NCBI RefSeq assembly: GCF_017745095.1
Contig: NZ_JAGHZZ010000023.1
Coordinates: 1-64,000, forward strand
Length of the DNA: 64,000 nt
Source: Sporocytophaga sp.
GTDB taxonomy: Bacteria > Bacteroidota > Bacteroidia > Cytophagales > Cytophagaceae
Reading direction: 5' to 3'
A program made the position numbers and the translations under genes. Under the pieces are notes generated by a model. It was not told where the DNA came from. It did no database searches and was given only the letters and a program-made list of their open reading frames with translations. Shown piece after piece: positions 33,795-42,556 of this stretch. The stretch's first letter is position 1. Every line of letters starts with the position of its first letter.

Positions 33795-34739
33795 TTATTT
33801 GTAACAGATCAGACCTTCATCCCAGTTATTAAGCTTTGCAGATGCTATGAATACTGCCTTAAAGAAAGATAGTATCATTTCTTTGGGCGATTCTGATTCT
33901 CTTACCTTTTCATAAGGTAATATAAATTCCCCTAATGTTTCATTGTAATAAGCTCCCTCTGACATTTTTGCAGTACTAAATTTATCCGGTTGAGGATAGG
34001 CATAAGCATAAAAGGCTGGCTCTCCAAGTCCAAGGCCTGGCCAGAAACCATAACTGCTCAATTCTTTTGAATAGGCTTCTACCATTACTTCTTTGCTTAT
34101 ATTGGGCACTCCCGGATGTGTAGGAGCATGTTTGCCGGAGAAGAAGGTTACCGCAAGATCCATCGCTCCCCAGAAGAAATGAACAGGACTGCTCTTTCCA
34201 GTAAACTCGGATCTGAAAACCCTCATTACATGATCAGCACATAAGAGAATTTTGTGAAATGTTTCAACATACTTTTTATCATATGTCTTGTGAGTAAAAT
34301 CCCTTTCAAAAGGAATTCTTTCTTCCATTTCAACAGGAGTTGTCCAGATATTAATATCTATCCCCAAATGTCTTAGTTTTTCTTTTGTTTCTATATAGAA
34401 ATCTGCAACAGACCTTGAGTATAGATCCAGGCTGTCAAACTTACCTTCATTGGTTTTGATATACAGTTTATGGTCTATAAAATCAAAATCTATTTGAAAG
34501 TATGAGTTGTGGTAAGGGATAAGTCCCGTTGTTAGGCCTTCTGCTGTGGGAGTAAAAGTAATATGCCACCAGTGATTAAGCTTAGGGGAGAAGCTAAGTT
34601 TTATTTTCCCTACAATCTGCATCCACAGATGAAGGGTTTTATAGGTTTTGATCCAGTCATCCAAAACCAAAGGTGGCCATGGATTTTCCCTTTCAGATAT
34701 CAGAATATTATTGGAACTTTTATATAGAAAATTTTTCAT
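33795..34739 (-). CDS. DUF5996 family protein
   Basis: The 314-residue protein matches the DUF5996 pattern: WPPLVLDDWIKTYKTLHLWMQIVGKI near the N-terminus, LNHWWHITFTPTAEGLTTG, FDFIDHKLYI, GKSSPVHFFWGAMDLAVTFFSG and EAYSKELSSYGFWPG. No signal peptide or membrane segment is seen. The function of the family is not known to me. It lies downstream of the AraC-type regulator on the same strand and is convergent with tetR. The 76-base gap before it contains nested inverted repeats ending at its start codon. Confidence 0.82.
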   Translation of the reverse strand: MKNFLYKSSNNILISERENPWPPLVLDDWIKTYKTLHLWMQIVGKIKLSFSPKLNHWWHITFTPTAEGLTTGLIPYHNSYFQIDFDFIDHKLYIKTNEGKFDSLDLYSRSVADFYIETKEKLRHLGIDINIWTTPVEMEERIPFERDFTHKTYDKKYVETFHKILLCADHVMRVFRSEFTGKSSPVHFFWGAMDLAVTFFSGKHAPTHPGVPNISKEVMVEAYSKELSSYGFWPGLGLGEPAFYAYAYPQPDKFSTAKMSEGAYYNETLGEFILPYEKVRESESPKEMILSFFKAVFIASAKLNNWDEGLICYK

Positions 34740-34794
34740 AACCTCTTTTGTAATTAACTTTTGAAAATATTCAAAGGTTTTCAGAGGAGGTTAT
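34738..34794 (-). repeat. Nested inverted repeats before the DUF5996 gene
   Basis: ATAACCTC (34738-34745) is complementary to GAGGTTAT (34787-34794). Inside lies CTTTTGAA-AATA-TTCAAAGG (34758-34777), an almost perfect dyad. The outer arm includes part of the start codon of the DUF5996 gene. It could be an operator for the neighbouring AraC regulator or a 5'-leader hairpin. Confidence 0.45.
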
Positions 34795-34815
34795 ATCCCT
34801 TATATAATCAGCGAA

Positions 34816-35679
34816 CTACAAAAGATTGGGTGATTTTTTTCGGAAGTCTGAAGGGGTAGTTCCCTTGTATTTTTTAAAAATTCTGTTCAGATGACTTTCA
34901 TCCGTGAATCCTAATTCAAATGCAATTTCATTTATTCTAAGATCACTATATCGGAGCCTGGTTTCTACAAGTTGAAGTTTGTAATTGGTAATATATTGCT
35001 GAAGATTTTCTCCAGTGTGCTTTTTGAAATATTCTCCCACGTATGATTGGGAAAGATTAAAATGTGTAGCGATTTGCTCAGTTTTCAGCATTTCAGGTTT
35101 ATAAATATTACTTTGAACATATCTTACCATAGATAACATCGCTTCAGATGATCCTTTCTCCTGCAGCTTTAAAGGGAAAGTCCTTGAGATGCTTCTGGCA
35201 ACGAGCACAATAACCGTATTTACAAGCTGAACTATTACTTCCTGATGATAGACGTCTCTATTGATATATTCCTTAATAAGGCTGTCTACGATGTTCTTTA
35301 CCAGTATCCGGTCCTCAATATTTTTTAGGATACAACCGGGAAGGTTACTCGCATTCTGAAAAATAAATTCAAGTCTTGATGTCCATGCTTCGAAATATGA
35401 AGGGTCCTTTTGCTCCTTTGATTTTAAATAAATATCTCCAAATCTTAAATAAAAGAATTTAGTTGTCTTTTCAATTTCAAAGGAATGATGGTCTTTGGGA
35501 GTTAATAAAAAAAAGTGGCCCTTTGAGTAGTCAAACTTGTTTTTATTAATGCATTGCTTGCCGGTGCCATCAATTATATAAACAAGTTCAAAGAAGTTAT
35601 GAGAACGTCCGGATACAGGAGCTTCGTCCAGTTCCTGAAAAAAAATCTCGAAAGGTTGATATATATTTTCCTTAACCAT
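34816..35679 (-). CDS. AraC family transcriptional regulator
   Basis: The 287-residue regulator has an N-terminal cupin-like sensing domain (FFELVYIIDGTGKQCIN, GHFFLLTPKDHHSFEI) and a C-terminal double helix-turn-helix (MLKTEQIATHFNLSQSYVGEYFKKHTGENL and INEIAFELGFTDESHLNRIFKKY, residues about 200-280), ending in the usual GTTPSDFRK. It is transcribed divergently from the quinone-oxidoreductase-like gene 95 bases away and precedes the DUF5996 gene. It probably controls one or both. Confidence 0.9.
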   Translation of the reverse strand: MVKENIYQPFEIFFQELDEAPVSGRSHNFFELVYIIDGTGKQCINKNKFDYSKGHFFLLTPKDHHSFEIEKTTKFFYLRFGDIYLKSKEQKDPSYFEAWTSRLEFIFQNASNLPGCILKNIEDRILVKNIVDSLIKEYINRDVYHQEVIVQLVNTVIVLVARSISRTFPLKLQEKGSSEAMLSMVRYVQSNIYKPEMLKTEQIATHFNLSQSYVGEYFKKHTGENLQQYITNYKLQLVETRLRYSDLRINEIAFELGFTDESHLNRIFKKYKGTTPSDFRKKSPNLL

Positions 35680-35774
35680 TTGCCTTTAAATTTACAGGAT
35701 AAACCTGAGAAAGTACAAGAAGAGGTATATAATTTCCTTGTTCTTTTGTAATATAAATTTAACAACAAAAAGAT

Positions 35775-36716
35775 ATGAAAGCATTTATAATTAACGAATT
35801 TGGTGGCCCGGAAAAACTTATTCCTACTAATATTAATATGCCATCACCTGGAAAAAACGATGTATTAATCGAGGTTAAAGCATTTAGCATTAATCCGGTT
35901 GATGTAAAAACCAGATCAGGTAAAGGACTTGCAGGAAGATTTAAGGATAACTTACCACTGGTCCTTGGATGGGATATATCAGGTATAGTAAGGGAAGTTG
36001 GAGATGAGGTAACAAATTTTGCGAAAGGTGATGATGTATTTGGAATGGTAAATTTTCCGGGACTGGCATCTGCTTATGCTCAATATGTTGTATCCCCTGC
36101 AGATCATATAGCTAAAAAACCTTCCAATATTACTCATGAGGAAGCTGCTGGTGCAACCCTGGCTTTATTAACAGCATGGCAGGCATTGGTGGATAATGCC
36201 AAGGTAAAATCAGGACAAAAGGTACTTATACACTCTGCAGCCGGCGGGGTAGGGCATTATGCTGTTCAGATTGCAAAATATCTGGGGGCATATGTTATAG
36301 GGACATCTTCTATAGAAAACAAGGATTTTGTACTTAGTCTGGGAGCAGATGAACATATCGATTACAAGTCTCAACGATTTGAAGAAATTGTTAAGGATGC
36401 AGATTTTGTATTAGACACCATGGGTGGTGATAATGCTTCCAGATCATTACTATCAACAAAAAAAGGTGGAACGGTCATTAGTATACCTTCCGGCTTGCAG
36501 GAAGGTTTGAAGGAAAAAGCAGAAGAGTTAGGAGTAAATGCTTATAACTTCCTTGTAACTTCTAATGGAAAAGATATGGAGGAACTTGCAAGACTTCTAG
36601 AGAAAGGAATTATAAAATCACACATCTCAAAAACATTTTCATTTGATGATATCCAGTCTGCTCACAAACAAATAGAGACGGGCAAAACAAGAGGAAAGAT
36701 AGTTGTAACATTGTAA
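35775..36716 (+). CDS. Quinone-oxidoreductase-like NADP-dependent MDR
   Basis: The 313-residue medium-chain dehydrogenase/reductase is of the zinc-free quinone oxidoreductase type. It has GWDISGIVREVGDEV, the NADP-binding IHSAAGGVGHYAVQIAKYLGA (about 150-170), and lacks the zinc-binding cysteines of alcohol dehydrogenases. It probably reduces quinones or enones with NADPH. It is divergent from an AraC regulator, a common arrangement for stress- or substrate-induced oxidoreductases. A hairpin follows the stop. Confidence 0.88.
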   Translation: MKAFIINEFGGPEKLIPTNINMPSPGKNDVLIEVKAFSINPVDVKTRSGKGLAGRFKDNLPLVLGWDISGIVREVGDEVTNFAKGDDVFGMVNFPGLASAYAQYVVSPADHIAKKPSNITHEEAAGATLALLTAWQALVDNAKVKSGQKVLIHSAAGGVGHYAVQIAKYLGAYVIGTSSIENKDFVLSLGADEHIDYKSQRFEEIVKDADFVLDTMGGDNASRSLLSTKKGGTVISIPSGLQEGLKEKAEELGVNAYNFLVTSNGKDMEELARLLEKGIIKSHISKTFSFDDIQSAHKQIETGKTRGKIVVTL

Positions 36717-36742
36717 TCAAATTAAATATTATATCATTCATT

Positions 36743-36775
36743 ATAGCTTTTAAGATTGAATATCTTAAAAGCTAT
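36743..36775 (+). terminator. Hairpin after the MDR gene
   Basis: A 14-bp stem (ATAGCTTTTAAGAT, 36743-36756, with 36762-36775) closes a 5-base loop. It is AT-rich and lacks a proper T-run, so termination is likely but not certain. Confidence 0.55.
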
Positions 36776-36879
36776 TTGAATTTATACACATTGAAAATAT
36801 TATCTAAAAAGGATAACTTAAATCTGATATAAAACGAAAAATTTTCAGATCTTTCAGAACTTAATTCAACTTAAAACAT

Positions 36880-37809
36880 ATGCAAACAATATTAGGCTCC
36901 GGTGGTGCAATAGGAGTAGATCTTGCCAAAGAACTTTCATCATACACAAAGGACATCAGACTGGTAAGTCGTAATCCGAAGAAAGTAAATCCGGAAGATC
37001 AGCTATTCCCTGCAGACTTATCAGATCCGTCTTCTGTAGACAAAGCAATACATGGATCAGATATTGTTTATCTAACCATCGGATTCGAATATAAACTAAG
37101 TGTATGGAAACAAAAGTGGCCTCCGTTGATCAATCATGTAATTGATGCCTGCAAGAGATATAATGCTAAGTTGGTTTTCTTTGATAATGTATACATGTAT
37201 GATCCTGATTACATAGGAAATATGACAGAAGAAATACCTGTAAAGCCATCAAGTCAAAAGGGGAAGATTCGTGCTGCCATTGCAGACAAGATCATGAAAG
37301 AGACTAAAAATGGGCTTACAGCCCTCATAGCAAGGTCTGCAGACTTCTATGGTCCTTCTATAAAAAACAGCGTAATGAATGAGCTTGTATATAAAAATTT
37401 AAGGAAAGGCAAGGCTGCAAACTGGATGGCGAATGTAAATAAAATTCATAATTTTACTTATACTCCTGATGCTGCCAAAGCAACAGCCATGCTAGGCAAT
37501 ACACCTGAATGTTACAATCAGGTTTGGCACTTACCGACTGATGCTACTAAAATAACCGGAAAACAATGGATAGAACTTTTTGCTAATGAATTGAAAATTA
37601 CTCCTAGATACATGGTATTACCATCATGGTTAATAGGAATTCTGGGTTTATTTGTACCGATAATGAAAGAATTAAAAGAGATGAACTACCAGAATGAAAG
37701 AGATTATTTTTTTGACAGCAGCAAATTTGATAAGTATTTTAACTTTAAACCAACAACTCCGGAAGTAGGAGTGAGAAATGTAGTAAAGGCCGATACAGGA
37801 GGCTTCTAA
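36880..37809 (+). CDS. NAD-dependent epimerase/dehydratase family protein
   Basis: The 309-residue extended SDR has the Rossmann motif GSGGAIG near the N-terminus (residues 6-12). Segments DLSDPSSVDKAIHGSDIVYLTIG, VFFDNVYMYDP and YTPDAAKATAMLGNTPECYNQVWHLP are typical of the nucleoside-sugar epimerase-like group. Tyr of the catalytic YxxxK is not in a standard place, so enzymatic type is open. It may act as an atypical SDR or NADP sensor. It stands alone, 163 bases after the MDR gene. Confidence 0.75.
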   Translation: MQTILGSGGAIGVDLAKELSSYTKDIRLVSRNPKKVNPEDQLFPADLSDPSSVDKAIHGSDIVYLTIGFEYKLSVWKQKWPPLINHVIDACKRYNAKLVFFDNVYMYDPDYIGNMTEEIPVKPSSQKGKIRAAIADKIMKETKNGLTALIARSADFYGPSIKNSVMNELVYKNLRKGKAANWMANVNKIHNFTYTPDAAKATAMLGNTPECYNQVWHLPTDATKITGKQWIELFANELKITPRYMVLPSWLIGILGLFVPIMKELKEMNYQNERDYFFDSSKFDKYFNFKPTTPEVGVRNVVKADTGGF

Positions 37810-37925
37810 TTGGGCTGACCACCAGACTTTCTTTCGTTAAAATTGCTTCTTAAAGAACTCTGATAAATTATTGAGATTATAACTGAATATTGATAAGATA
37901 AGGAATAATAACGAGTGGAATACAT

Positions 37926-37961
37926 AAAAAAAACAAGCCATCACCGGGACGAGATGGCTTG
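37926..37961 (-). terminator. Minus-strand intrinsic terminator
   Basis: CAAGCCATC (37934-37942) pairs with GATGGCTTG (37953-37961). On the minus strand the stem is followed by eight T residues. It ends the LTxxQ protein transcript. Confidence 0.9.
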
Positions 37962-37984
37962 CTGAAAACAGGACAAATTAAACC

Positions 37985-38416
37985 TTACTTGTTATGCTTC
38001 TGTCCCTTTCCATTATTTGGGGAACCATGATTATGTTGCTTGTTTTTCAGTTCCTTATATTTGGTTAATTGATCAGCTGTTAATATTTTCTCAATTTCAC
38101 CTTCACTGCTGGTTTTTAGAGCTTCCATTTCCTGATGCTCCGCTTTTTTATCTGTTGCAGTTTTATATTTTGCTCTTATTTCCTCAGCCTTTTGCTCCTG
38201 AGTTAAAATGATTGTTTTAACCTGGCCTGTCTGGTCTGCTGTTAATGACAATTCTTTAGTTAGTCTTTGTGCATGTGCTTCTGCTCTTTCTTCCGGAGTT
38301 TTTTGCTCATGACCACCACCATTATGCTGATGTCCCTGATGTTGTCCCTGATTCTGAGCGAAAGAAGTAAAGGCTATAAATGCAGAAAATATAACCGTTG
38401 ATAATATCTTTTTCAT
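37985..38416 (-). CDS. Periplasmic LTxxQ-type (Spy/CpxP-like) protein
   Basis: The 143-residue protein has a Sec signal peptide (cleavage near TSFAQ, about residue 21), a His/Gln/Gly-rich linker (GQHQGHQHNGGGHEQ) and a helical body with two LTxxQ-like motifs (LSLTADQTGQ and ILTADQLTKY). This is the pattern of Spy/CpxP-related envelope-stress proteins. The C-terminus is again His, Asn, Lys-rich (KQHNHGSPNNGKGQKHNK), so metal binding is possible. It is monocistronic with its own terminator. Confidence 0.75.
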   Translation of the reverse strand: MKKILSTVIFSAFIAFTSFAQNQGQHQGHQHNGGGHEQKTPEERAEAHAQRLTKELSLTADQTGQVKTIILTQEQKAEEIRAKYKTATDKKAEHQEMEALKTSSEGEIEKILTADQLTKYKELKNKQHNHGSPNNGKGQKHNK

Positions 38417-38649
38417 TGTTATAGTGGTTAGATTGATTTTACTAAGGCTAAATTACTTCAATCACGTGAGGAGGTTGGCAAGAATAGACAAAAAGGAAAT
38501 TTTTATATACCAAATAGACTTTATCTGGCAGATTAACTCTTATTATTTTCCTTGAAATTAAATTGATTAATTTGAAATAGCCTATTAAGAAACCTTCAAT
38601 TAAATTCACCAGTATTAATTTCTACCTTTAAAGTCTTGAATACAATAAA

Positions 38650-39325
38650 ATGCGGCTACTAAGTTTAAACCTGTTAATACTGATTATATTAAATACCCAT
38701 CTATGTCAGGCTTTTAATTTAATTGAAAAAGATTATTCCATTAATATTCCTGAAGGTTGGAATGCAATAGCAAAGGATAAACTAGATGATTTAAGATCAG
38801 GTCATAAAATTGAATTGACCAATTCTATCAGGGGGTATGCACTCAATGACAGTTTGGGAGTGAAATTCCTTATCTCATTTTGAATTATACTCAAATCCCA
38901 CAATTTGAAATTGCCCTTTTCAAAGATGTAATCAATGAGGAATCGGAAACATTAAATGGATCAGGCATAGAAGAGAATCTTGAAGTTGACAGCTCCCAGT
39001 ATAAATTCTATTGTGAAACGAAGTTGGGAGATAAGATCGTTTTGATAGGATATATATTAGGAGGCAATGGAATATTTACCTAGACTTTTTCACAGATTCA
39101 GCTAATTTTAACCAGGATAAATCAAGGTTTCTGAGCATTTACAATTCTGCAGTTATGAATGAAAAATTCAGGAACATTAATGTTTATAATGAAGAAGTGA
39201 AGGCGCATGAAAAAAAAGCAGGAGAACATGCAACCTTTGCAATAATTGGATTTTCTGCATTTTTGATTTTTGTATATATCAAAAAAAAGTTTAATCTTAA
39301 ATCAGAAAGAAGAATGATACAGTAA
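38650..39325 (+). pseudogene. Frameshifted signal-peptide/membrane protein gene
   Basis: Three consecutive open segments in three different frames together make one plausible protein of about 220 residues. Segment 1 (38650-38883) has a signal peptide (LNLLILIILNTHLCQA) and the stretch INIPEGWNAIAKD. Segment 2 (38880-39083) continues in the next frame, with KDVINEESETLN and YKFYCETKLGD. Segment 3 (about 39071-39325) has NIYLDFFTDSANFNQDKSRF, a membrane helix (FAIIGFSAFLIFVYI) and a basic end. Both shifts go the same way (frames 1, 0, 2). It is either a decayed gene or two sequencing errors. The family is unknown. Confidence 0.7.
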
Positions 39326-39349
39326 TATTCAGGTTTGAAATATTCAAAT

Positions 39350-40204
39350 TTAATAGTTATCAGTATTCAATTGACTAGCCTCCCATCCAATCATAGCTTT
39401 TTTCCTATGACTACCCCAGCGGAATTCACCAATGCCGCCAACACTCTTAATTACCCTATGACATGGAATTATAAAACCTACCGGATTACTTCCGATAGCT
39501 GTTCCTACTGCTCTTGAAGCGTTGGTTTGGTTCATACTTCCTGCAATTTGTCCGTAAGAGGTAAGGACTCCCTGAGGTATTTTTAGTAGTGCCTCCCAAA
39601 CTTTGATTTGAAACTCTGTCCCTTTTAAATGAAGCTTTATTTTTTCTGCATCAGTAAAATCATTAGCAAAAAAGCGTGCTACCTTGGCTTGATCTTCATC
39701 GGTTCCTTCTTTAATATCGGCCTTCATCCATGAAACTTTCAAGTCTTCTATCACACTTTTTTCTTCACCGTCAAAGAAATATAGATTACTAATCCCTTTA
39801 CCTGTAGAAGCAATTAAATAATTCCCAAATTGGCTATTTCTTAAACTATATCTGATCTTAAGGTTTTCACCTCCGTTTTTATATTCTCCTGGAGTCATTC
39901 CTTCTATGTTTACAAAGAGATCGTGTAAGCGGCTGGTTGTTGACAAGCCCGCTTGCTCGGCAGTTTCTGCAAGATTTTTTGAAGCTGAAGTTTCAAGTAC
40001 TTTTTTAGCGTATCCAATTGTCAGAAACTGCAAAAACTTTTTAGGGCTTACACCCGCCCATTCTGTAAACATACGTTGAAAATGATACGGACTTAAATGA
40101 ACTATTTCTGCAACCTCTTCCAGGGAAGGCTGGGCTTTTATATTTTTTGAGATGAAATCAATTGCTTTTGCTATTCTGTCAAAATCAAATTTATTGTTGT
40201 CCAT
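39350..40204 (-). CDS. Ada-like fusion: AraC helix-turn-helix plus O6-methylguanine methyltransferase
   Basis: The 284-residue protein joins an AraC-type DNA-binding domain (about 10-110, LEEVAEIVHLSPYHFQRMF) to a methylated-DNA-protein-cysteine methyltransferase. The acceptor Cys248 lies in IPCHRVI, and FQIKVWEALLKIPQG and SYGQIA are conserved. The N-terminal zinc domain of E. coli Ada, which senses methylphosphotriesters, is missing, so induction must work differently or not at all. It repairs O6-alkylguanine by irreversible transfer to Cys248. It is 76 bases downstream of alkA on the same strand. Confidence 0.92.
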   Translation of the reverse strand: MDNNKFDFDRIAKAIDFISKNIKAQPSLEEVAEIVHLSPYHFQRMFTEWAGVSPKKFLQFLTIGYAKKVLETSASKNLAETAEQAGLSTTSRLHDLFVNIEGMTPGEYKNGGENLKIRYSLRNSQFGNYLIASTGKGISNLYFFDGEEKSVIEDLKVSWMKADIKEGTDEDQAKVARFFANDFTDAEKIKLHLKGTEFQIKVWEALLKIPQGVLTSYGQIAGSMNQTNASRAVGTAIGSNPVGFIIPCHRVIKSVGGIGEFRWGSHRKKAMIGWEASQLNTDNY

Positions 40205-40280
40205 ATGTTGAATCTGCTTTATAAAAGAATATCAAAGATGAAATATTAATTGGCATATTTCAATCTGAATCTTGCGGAAT

Positions 40281-41186
40281 TTAATGGATAGCCAAACTTC
40301 TCCATAAATAAATAACGATATAACTTTCCATGTTTTTATATCTTTCAAAAAAGAGTTTAATCTTTTGGGTGTCCTTTTTATCCTCTATAATATCATGATT
40401 TATAAGAGCTTTAAGCAATCCTGCATCTCCATGCGGAATGCTGTTCGGATCTCTTATTGTTTTCATAAGGACATAATTGGCTGTCCATGTGCCTATACCA
40501 CGAAAGCTTGTAAGAAGCTTATGTCTGCTTTCTTCATCAGGCAATGATTGGAGAATACTTTTACTCAATAGCCCATCAGAAAATGCTTGGGCGGTGTTTA
40601 TTAAATACGCAGCTTTAGCAGAAGAGAATTGCATTGCTTTTAATTCTTCAGCAGAGGCTTGTGCAAGTGCCTTGAAATCAGGAAAAATATAAAATAATGA
40701 CCCTTCATATTCTAACTTTATTCCAAATCGTTCTACCAATCTTCGTTTTAATTTGTACGCAAAAGAAAGATTGATCTGCTGGCCAATGATACACCAGCAA
40801 AGAGATTCAAAGAGGTCAGTAATGCCCATAAGACGAAGACCGTAAAAGTCTTTATACATATAAGATAATTGCTTGTCTTTTCTGAGTGCCTTATAAAATG
40901 GCTCAAGGTTGTTATTAAGGTCAAACCATTCAACTACAAAAGATTCAATAAGCTTTTTACTTTTTGCACTTGCTGGCCCAACAACTACTTCAATTTTTAT
41001 CGTTTTATCCTTTTCATAAATCTTGAGAAGATAATTCTCTTCTCCCAATTGTAAAGCCTTCCATACTGCGTCCTGCTTCACTGTGTGAGCACAGTCATCA
41101 TAATTTCTGTCCAGAAACCAAAGACATTCTGCAAAACTAAAGAGGGGAGGTTTCTTAACTGTTATGATATTATTCTTAATAACCAT
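40281..41186 (-). CDS. alkA: DNA-3-methyladenine glycosylase II (AlkA-like)
   Basis: The 301-residue HhH-GPD glycosylase has an N-terminal AlkA-like domain and the catalytic core CWCIIGQQINLSFAYKLK, the helix-hairpin-helix SFRGIGTWTANYV (227-239) and the catalytic Asp254 in IPHGDAGLLK. It removes alkylated bases such as 3-methyladenine. It is the first gene of a two-gene alkylation-repair unit with the Ada-like gene. The Asp and hairpin are intact, so activity is expected. Confidence 0.88.
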   Translation of the reverse strand: MVIKNNIITVKKPPLFSFAECLWFLDRNYDDCAHTVKQDAVWKALQLGEENYLLKIYEKDKTIKIEVVVGPASAKSKKLIESFVVEWFDLNNNLEPFYKALRKDKQLSYMYKDFYGLRLMGITDLFESLCWCIIGQQINLSFAYKLKRRLVERFGIKLEYEGSLFYIFPDFKALAQASAEELKAMQFSSAKAAYLINTAQAFSDGLLSKSILQSLPDEESRHKLLTSFRGIGTWTANYVLMKTIRDPNSIPHGDAGLLKALINHDIIEDKKDTQKIKLFFERYKNMESYIVIYLWRSLAIH

Positions 41187-41885
41187 TGTGGTAAATTATG
41201 TAAATATGATTCTTACCTTTTTAACATTGGAAAGACTTTTATATAATTCAGGATAACAAAAACGCTTGAATGATCTATATTATTCGGATGAAAGTACTGA
41301 TAGTATAATTACTGATGTTTTATACTTTGTAAGTGTATACCTTGAATGTAATAAATATGACAGATTTTAAATTGATAAAGTTTTAGAAGAATGATTTGTT
41401 GAAGTAATGAAAACGTAATAAATCAATATTTAATAGATGTTCTTTTTACAAGAATTAAATTAATTAAATAAAAGGGCCAAGACCACTTTTTTTGATGTGA
41501 ATAACTTTTTTGTTTACTTTTTACTCATTTATTACATCTTTATCTGTGTTAAAAATTAGAGTAATTATAAATTAATTATTTGTACTGTAGTTTATTAAAT
41601 AAAAAATCATTTTATTTTTTTTATAATTTATGACACATGTAAATTTAAAGTTCAACAAATAGGTTATTTTTTGTCTTGAAGAATTCCTCTAATATTGTCT
41701 TATAATTTTTAACGAAGTAATTATTCAAAAGCTTTTTGTGTTGACTTGTGATTTTTAGAAGTGGATTGATAAAACTGAATTATTTAGCTTTTTGAGTTTT
41801 TAGATTGTTCAATTATACTGCAAATGGGATGTAATTTTTAATCCTCCTGCGCAGGAATGTTATGCTTTAATTAAATAATTAATAA
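41187..41885. other. 700-base AT-rich intergenic region before the Rhs-like operon
   Basis: No open frame, RNA gene or insertion sequence is recognisable. It separates the divergent alkA unit and the five-gene Rhs-like operon and must hold both promoters. The only striking element is the GC-containing perfect palindrome at 41845-41856. The long AT-rich leader (about 80% A+T) is unlike the gene-dense remainder. Confidence 0.5.
41845..41856. repeat. 12-bp perfect palindrome near the operon start
   Basis: TCCTGCGCAGGA is a perfect palindrome in otherwise AT-rich DNA, 29 bases before the start of the lipoprotein gene. It has no loop, so a protein-binding site is more likely than a hairpin. Confidence 0.45.
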
Positions 41886-42551
41886 ATGCTTCATCCATTA
41901 AAGTTTTTTGTGTGGGTGGCCTTAGTTGTTGTACTATTCTCTTGTGAAAAAAGGAATTCTCCTAAAGTTGCTGTTCAGGAAGATCCCTTTAATTCAGAAG
42001 TCAGAATAATTGACAGCACTACTTGGCACACGTCAGCATCTCTTACTATTCCAGAGTATAAGAATTGGCTTAGGAAACAAAAGGGAATTACTTATGATAT
42101 AATGAAGAATACTGCATATGATGCTGTAATATGGTATCAACCAGCAGTCCTTGATGTGGCGATGAGCACTAGAGAAAATGTCGATACTTCATTAGATTCA
42201 TATGAAAAGAATATAAAAACTAAAAGTGGATATCACTACATAAATATTGAAATACTCTATAAAAATCCCTCAGTTAATGATTCTTTTAATAAAGAGCATT
42301 TTTACAATTCACTGAAAGATAATCTCTTTTTTGTAAAGGACGGAACTGATACGATTCAAAATTCTATAGTTGAAATTTTTCCATCAACATTAATGGGACA
42401 GCCACATCACTTATCAGTATTGATTCCAGCAAACATTTCATTTAAAAGCCTGACAGCAGGCTTGAAAGGAGACATCCTGGGATTTAAAAGAGACTTAAGA
42501 ATAGATCTTTCAGAAAAGCAATATCAATCATTACCTGAAATAAAATTATAG
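41886..42551 (+). CDS. Lipoprotein, first gene of the Rhs-like operon
   Basis: The 221-residue protein has a lipoprotein signal peptide (VLFSC, lipidated Cys20) and a soluble mature part without recognised motifs. It contains ITYDIMKNTAYDAVIWYQPAVLDVA near the middle, and the second half shows an alternating strand pattern. No homologue comes to mind. It lies only 5 bases before the first giant gene, so it is surely co-transcribed. I infer a role in anchoring, folding or secreting the giant proteins. Confidence 0.8.
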   Translation: MLHPLKFFVWVALVVVLFSCEKRNSPKVAVQEDPFNSEVRIIDSTTWHTSASLTIPEYKNWLRKQKGITYDIMKNTAYDAVIWYQPAVLDVAMSTRENVDTSLDSYEKNIKTKSGYHYINIEILYKNPSVNDSFNKEHFYNSLKDNLFFVKDGTDTIQNSIVEIFPSTLMGQPHHLSVLIPANISFKSLTAGLKGDILGFKRDLRIDLSEKQYQSLPEIKL

Positions 42552-42556
42552 CGACA

